Source: Solirubrobacter taibaiensis (GTDB lineage Bacteria; Actinomycetota; Thermoleophilia; Solirubrobacterales; Solirubrobacteraceae). Taken from it: DNA of 64,000 nt. The DNA lies in NCBI GenBank assembly GCA_027587225.1, contig JAPDDQ010000015.1:62001-126000 (forward strand). Reading direction: 5' to 3'. Made by a program: the position numbers and the translations under genes. Below are positions 60,683-64,000 of the stretch, piece after piece. Below the pieces are notes generated by a model, which was not told the DNA's origin, searched no databases, and saw nothing but the letters and a program-made list of their open reading frames with translations. Position 1 is the stretch's first letter. The number at the start of each line of letters is the position of its first letter.

Positions 60683-61368
60683 AGCTGGAGACGAAGGACC
60701 TGCCCGGCGATGAACCGACGATCGTCTTCCTGCACGAGGGGCTCGGATCGGTCGAGTTGTGGCGGGACTTCCCGGACCGGGTCTACGCCGCGACCGGCCG
60801 GCGGGTGTTCCTCTACTCCCGGGCGGGCCATGGCTGGTCCGACGTGCCTGAAGCCGACCGCACGCCGCGCTTCATGCACGAGGAGGCGCTCGACGTCCTC
60901 CCGCAGCTGTTGCGAGAACACGCGATCGAGCGCCCGGTCCTGATCGGCCACAGCGACGGCGCATCGATCGCCCTGATCCACGCGTCCGAGCACCCCGTCG
61001 CGAAGCTCGTCCTGCTCGCCCCGCACGTCTTCGTCGAGGACATCTCGGTCGCCGCCATCACCGAGGCACGCGACGCGTTCCCGGCGTTGCGCGATCGCAT
61101 GGCCCGCTACCACCGAGATGCGGAGCGCACGTTCCGGCTGTGGAACGACATCTGGCTCGCGCCCGAATTCCGCGATTGGAACATCGAGGACGTGCTGCCG
61201 CGCGTGACGGCGCCGACGCTCGTCATCCAGGGCGCGCATGACCAGTACGGGACGCTGGCACAGGTCGACGCCGTCGACCCGCAGCGGCGTGTCGTGCTCG
61301 ATTGCCGCCACGCACCGCACCTCGAAGCGCCGGAGGAGACCTTGCAAGCGACCGTGGCGTTCCTGTGA
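60679..61368 (+). CDS. Alpha/beta-hydrolase
   Basis: 229 residues from TTG 60679 (TTGA overlap). IVFLHEGLGSVELWRDFPDR (oxyanion), nucleophile elbow LIGHSDGASIALIHA, Asp in LVIQGAHDQYGTL and His in CRHAPHLEAPE form the catalytic set. It is an esterase or similar; the substrate is unknown. Confidence 0.88.
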   Translation: MKLETKDLPGDEPTIVFLHEGLGSVELWRDFPDRVYAATGRRVFLYSRAGHGWSDVPEADRTPRFMHEEALDVLPQLLREHAIERPVLIGHSDGASIALIHASEHPVAKLVLLAPHVFVEDISVAAITEARDAFPALRDRMARYHRDAERTFRLWNDIWLAPEFRDWNIEDVLPRVTAPTLVIQGAHDQYGTLAQVDAVDPQRRVVLDCRHAPHLEAPEETLQATVAFL

Positions 61369-61766
61369 GCGGCCTCGAGCACCACTTCGTCGTCCCGTTC
61401 GAGCGCAGCTTCGACGCGCACTACGGCTTGGAATACCTTGAGCCGGCGCGCGGGCGGATCACCGTCACGCCCAAGCTGCTCGGCGCCGACGGGACGGTTT
61501 CCAGTGGCGTGTACGCCGCGATCGCCGAGTCGCTGGCCTCGACCGGCACCGCCGTGGAGGTCGTGCCGAAGGGGCTCGTCCCGTTCGGGCTCAACAACTC
61601 GACGCAGGTCGTCGGGGAGGTCTCGGGCGGCATTCTGGAAGGTCTCGCGCGCTGCCGCGCGCAGGGTCCGAGCGAGTGGTTGTGGGACGTCGAGATCGGC
61701 CCGCCGGGTGGTCCACCGAGCGCGATTTGCACGGTCTCTATCGCGGTTCGAGAAAAACGCGTTTAG
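61365..61766 (+). CDS. Hotdog-fold thioesterase-like protein
   Basis: 133 residues from GTG. Hotdog features: VSSGVYAAIAESLASTGTAV, LNNSTQVVGEVSGGILEGLA and WLWDVEIG with ICTVSIAVREK. It resembles PaaI/YdiI-type acyl-CoA thioesterases. It is coupled to the hydrolase gene by a 4-bp overlap. Confidence 0.8.
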   Translation: MSGLEHHFVVPFERSFDAHYGLEYLEPARGRITVTPKLLGADGTVSSGVYAAIAESLASTGTAVEVVPKGLVPFGLNNSTQVVGEVSGGILEGLARCRAQGPSEWLWDVEIGPPGGPPSAICTVSIAVREKRV

Positions 61767-61796
61767 TCCCAGCGTCATCGGGTAGCGGATCGTCTC

Positions 61797-62192
61797 GTGC
61801 CCCATGCCGCGTGGTCCTTCGCTGCCGCGCGCGAAACCCCTATGCAGGCCCGCCGTGCAGTCACCGACTGGGCGCGGTCCTACGTGGAGGATCGCGCGGT
61901 TCTCAGCGATATTGCGTTGGCGATCACGGAGGCGGCGACCAACGTGGTCCTGCACGCCTATCGGGACCACGCGGAGCCCGGCAAGGTCACGATCGAGGCC
62001 GAGTACCTCAAAGATCATGTGTGCTTCTACGTTCGCGACGAGGGCAGCGGACTCGCGCCGCGGGTGGACTCGCCCGGCCTCGGCCTCGGGCTCGGGCTGA
62101 TCGCCCAGGTCGCCGACTCCGCCGACGTCCGCGCGCCCGAGGACGGCGGCACCGAGGTGGTCATGCGCTTCAACCTCTCGCGCGCCGCCTAA
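61797..62192 (+). CDS. RsbW-like ATP-binding anti-sigma/serine kinase
   Basis: 131 residues: HATPase with N-box LAITEAATNVVLHAYRDHAE, VRDEGSGLAPRVDSPGLGLG and GGTEVVMRFNL. The size and lack of other domains fit the RsbW/SpoIIAB family, which phosphorylates an anti-anti-sigma factor and holds a sigma factor. No such partner is adjacent. Confidence 0.85.
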   Translation: MPHAAWSFAAARETPMQARRAVTDWARSYVEDRAVLSDIALAITEAATNVVLHAYRDHAEPGKVTIEAEYLKDHVCFYVRDEGSGLAPRVDSPGLGLGLGLIAQVADSADVRAPEDGGTEVVMRFNLSRAA

Positions 62193-62203
62193 TGTAGTTG
62201 CGC

Positions 62204-62932
62204 ATGAGATTGCTGCGCACCGGGGAGGCCGGCTCGGCCGCCCTCGAGTTGGCGATCTCGCACGCCCTGCTCACCCGCGTGTCCAAGGGCGAGTTGCCGT
62301 CGACGCTGCGGGTGTACCGCCCACGAGCGACGGTTGCCTTCGGCAAGCTCGACCGGCTCAGCCCCGGCTACGAGGCCGCGGTCGCCGCAGCGCGCGAGCA
62401 CGGCTACGAGCCCGTCCTGCGGCTCCCCGGCGGCCACGCCGCGGCTTACAACGCGGACTCGATCGGAATCGACGTCGTGTGGGCGCTCGACGATCCCGCC
62501 ACCGGCACCCACGACCGCTTTGCCACCGAGGGGGACAGGCTCGCGGGCGCCCTGCGGGATCTCGGCGTCGACGCGCGCGTCGGCGAGGTGCCGGGTGAAT
62601 ACTGCCCGGGCGCCTACAGCGTCAACGCCCGCGGGCGCGTGAAGCTCATCGGCACCGCCCAGCGGCTCGTGCGCGGTGCCGCGCTGCTCGGCGCGTCGGT
62701 GGTCGTCGGCGGCGGCGCGAGCATCCGGGCCGTCCTGCGCGACGTCTACGCCGCCCTCGAGTTCGAGTGGGACGAGTCCACCGCGGGCGCGCTCGACGAA
62801 GAGGTCCCAGGCCTCACCCTCGAAGCCGTCGAGGCGTCGATCATCGCGGCCTACGGCGACCTCGAGCCGGCGGACCTCGGCGAAGACACACTCGCCCTGG
62901 CCCACCAGCTCAAATCACAGCGCGAGCCTTAG
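62204..62932 (+). CDS. Lipoate/octanoate protein ligase family (LipM-like)
   Basis: 242 residues from ATG 62204: biotin/lipoyl ligase fold with VLRLPGGHAAAYNADSIGID, GEYCPGAYSVNARGRVKLIG and TAQRLVRGAALLGASVVVGG. The Cys in EYCPG matches the acyl-carrying Cys of LipM-type octanoyltransferases. It moves octanoate or lipoate to a carrier domain. Confidence 0.82.
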   Translation: MRLLRTGEAGSAALELAISHALLTRVSKGELPSTLRVYRPRATVAFGKLDRLSPGYEAAVAAAREHGYEPVLRLPGGHAAAYNADSIGIDVVWALDDPATGTHDRFATEGDRLAGALRDLGVDARVGEVPGEYCPGAYSVNARGRVKLIGTAQRLVRGAALLGASVVVGGGASIRAVLRDVYAALEFEWDESTAGALDEEVPGLTLEAVEASIIAAYGDLEPADLGEDTLALAHQLKSQREP

Positions 62933-63480
62933 GAGCGGGCGCTCGACGCGGCTTCCTGCGCGTGGTCCTGCGCGGTGCCCTTGAGCTCTTCCGCGTGCTG
63001 CTGACCGCTGTCCTTCACGGTCTCCTGCGCGCTCTGGGCGGCCTCCTGCGCGACCTGCTTGCCGCGCTCGAGGGCCTCTTGGCCGGTCTCCTTGGCGCGG
63101 TCGATCACGTCGTCGGAGATCTCGCCCAACTTCTCGTCCTCGACGCGGGTCGACGGGATGAGCATGCCGGCGAGGAAGCCGACCGCGATCGCGCCGACGG
63201 CGAGCCCGAGCGGGTTCTCCTGCGCGACGCTCTTCGCACGCTTGGCCTGGCCCTTGACCTGGTCGGAGTCCGGCGTCTTGTCGCCGACGGTCTGGCCTGC
63301 GCCGACGAGGCGCTCCTTGGCCGATGAGGCGACGCCCATGACGCTCTCCTTCTTGTCTTGGATGGAGTCCTTGGCGCGAGCCTTGACGTCCGTCTTGTAA
63401 CCGAGTGCGTCGACGGTGTCGCCCATCTCAGCGCGCGTCTGTTCGATGTCTCGGCGGATCAGGTCAGGGTCTTCGCCCAT
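62929..63480 (-). CDS. DUF3618 membrane-anchored protein
   Basis: 183 residues starting MGEDPDLIRRDIEQTRAEMG, the DUF3618 signature (DTVDALGYKTDVKARAKD), a single helix (PLGLAVGAIAVGFLAGMLIP) and a long Ala/Gln/Glu-rich amphipathic C terminus similar to LEA-type or apolipoprotein helices. It overlaps the holin-like gene by 22 bases. It is likely a stress or envelope protein. Confidence 0.85.
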   Translation of the reverse strand: MGEDPDLIRRDIEQTRAEMGDTVDALGYKTDVKARAKDSIQDKKESVMGVASSAKERLVGAGQTVGDKTPDSDQVKGQAKRAKSVAQENPLGLAVGAIAVGFLAGMLIPSTRVEDEKLGEISDDVIDRAKETGQEALERGKQVAQEAAQSAQETVKDSGQQHAEELKGTAQDHAQEAASSARS

Positions 63481-63887
63481 TGGATGTCCTCTTTCACGGT
63501 CTCAACGGTTTGGGGTACGGGCGGCGTGGCCTTTTGAATCGCGTTCTTGCCCGCGAGTCCGAGTACGGCGGCCAGCGCCAGCCACAGCAGCGTCACGATC
63601 AGTGCCGCCAGCCAGAGCGGCAGGAAGCTGTCGAGGACGATGATCAGGAACGCGGTGAGCGCTCCGAGGCCGAGCAGCGCGACGACGGCGGCGCCGGCGA
63701 GCATGCCTGCGCCTTTGCCGGCGATCTTGCCCTTCTGCGTGACCTCGGCCTGCGCGAGCTTGATCTCCTGGCGCACGAGCGTCGAGGTCTGGCTGGCCAG
63801 ATCCTTGACGAGTTCGCCGAGGCCCTTCTCGCGCGGGTCCGGCTCGATCGCGCGGGCTCCCCCGTTGGTGGGGTCGTGGGTCGCCAT
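63459..63887 (-). CDS. Phage-holin-like DUF1469-type membrane protein
   Basis: 142 residues: cytosolic helix LGELVKDLASQTSTLVRQEI, KLAQAEVTQKGKIAGKGAG, then two adjacent helices (AGAAVVALLGLGALTAFLII; LWLAALIVTLLWLALAAVLG). This is the holin-X/DUF1469 arrangement usually found beside DUF3618 genes, as here. Confidence 0.85.
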   Translation of the reverse strand: MATHDPTNGGARAIEPDPREKGLGELVKDLASQTSTLVRQEIKLAQAEVTQKGKIAGKGAGMLAGAAVVALLGLGALTAFLIIVLDSFLPLWLAALIVTLLWLALAAVLGLAGKNAIQKATPPVPQTVETVKEDIQWAKTLT

Positions 63888-63892
63888 CGGGA

Positions 63893-64000
63893 TCAGCGCG
63901 GGAATTCCTCGCGGCGGACCGGGATGTCCCCGGCCGCGGCGCCCGGGTCCGTGACGACCGTGCCCACGCCGGTTGTCGGCGGGACCGGCACGACGTCGTC
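63893..64000 (-). CDS. 3' end of a gene running off the window
   Basis: Only the last 35 residues are present, ending GDIPVRREEFPR before TGA at 63893, with a Pro/Val/Thr-rich segment VVPVPPTTGVGTVVTDP. It lies just upstream of the holin-like gene on the same strand, so it is probably the first gene of that operon. No identity can be given. Confidence 0.5.
   Translation of the reverse strand, partial: DDVVPVPPTTGVGTVVTDPGAAAGDIPVRREEFPR

Overview
The window is high-GC bacterial DNA with dense coding, frequent GTG/TTG starts, many 4-bp ATGA-type overlaps, an NDMA-dependent alcohol dehydrogenase of the mycofactocin type and several secreted RTX-like and cell-surface proteins. This fits an actinobacterium of the Thermoleophilia (Solirubrobacter/Conexibacter-like). 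That placement is an inference from gene content; no rRNA is present to confirm it.

Layout. 0-8.5 kb is an accessory-looking stretch: a phosphotransferase, a DUF429 protein, a GFA-type zinc protein, a secreted protein, a medium-chain reductase, a very short membrane peptide gene, a lipoprotein polysaccharide deacetylase, small membrane proteins and a decayed GNAT acetyltransferase. 8.8-12.6 kb holds a large HD plus GHKL/Hsp90-like ATPase protein with atypical codon use, followed by copy A of a ~430-bp non-coding repeat. 12.6-19.4 kb carries a LysR gene, two MetE-like genes (one in a three-gene overlapping operon with an M43 metalloprotease and an 85-aa protein, the other with a FCD-type GntR regulator), a ring-cleaving dioxygenase and a deacetylase. 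19.5-29.5 kb has a very large secreted phospholipase C-like protein, a tandem amidase whose second copy looks catalytically dead, a permuted-papain amidase, an oxidoreductase and a two-component system. 29.5-38 kb has a c-di-GMP-I riboswitch ahead of a CAP-domain secreted protein, a REC-PAS-kinase, SUI1, a nuclease-like EEP protein, a secreted glycoside hydrolase, the mycofactocin-type ADH and a MoxR/VWA pair.

38-44.4 kb is a secreted surface-protein locus: a large exported protein, two DUF916-like proteins flanking a small WxL-like protein, a BlaI/BlaR-like pair and an RTX-repeat protein. 44.4-54.4 kb is a catabolic region: asparaginase, PaaX regulator, adenine-deaminase-like amidohydrolase, aryl-CoA ligase, SDR-like and SDR proteins, aldehyde dehydrogenase, enoyl-CoA hydratase and a FAD reductase, mostly translationally coupled. 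It probably activates an aromatic or related acid to its CoA thioester and processes it; the substrate is not determined by the sequence.

54.4-58.7 kb is a second island: an RTX-like gene losing its 3' end, a NACHT NTPase with many membrane segments, a tRNA-like remnant, a frameshifted pseudogene and copy B of the same repeat found behind the HD-ATPase gene. 58.7-64 kb returns to ordinary metabolism: a gamma-carbonic-anhydrase-like protein, enoyl-CoA hydratase, a di-iron ferritin-like protein, hydrolase, thioesterase, RsbW-like kinase, LipM-like ligase and DUF3618/holin-like stress membrane proteins.

The most interesting signals are (1) two conflict-type NTPase genes each followed by the same non-coding repeat, (2) a WxL/DUF916-like surface locus in an apparent actinobacterium, (3) the c-di-GMP riboswitch controlling a CAP protein, and (4) a family of perfect GGGGCC-A-GGCCCC palindromes at gene ends.
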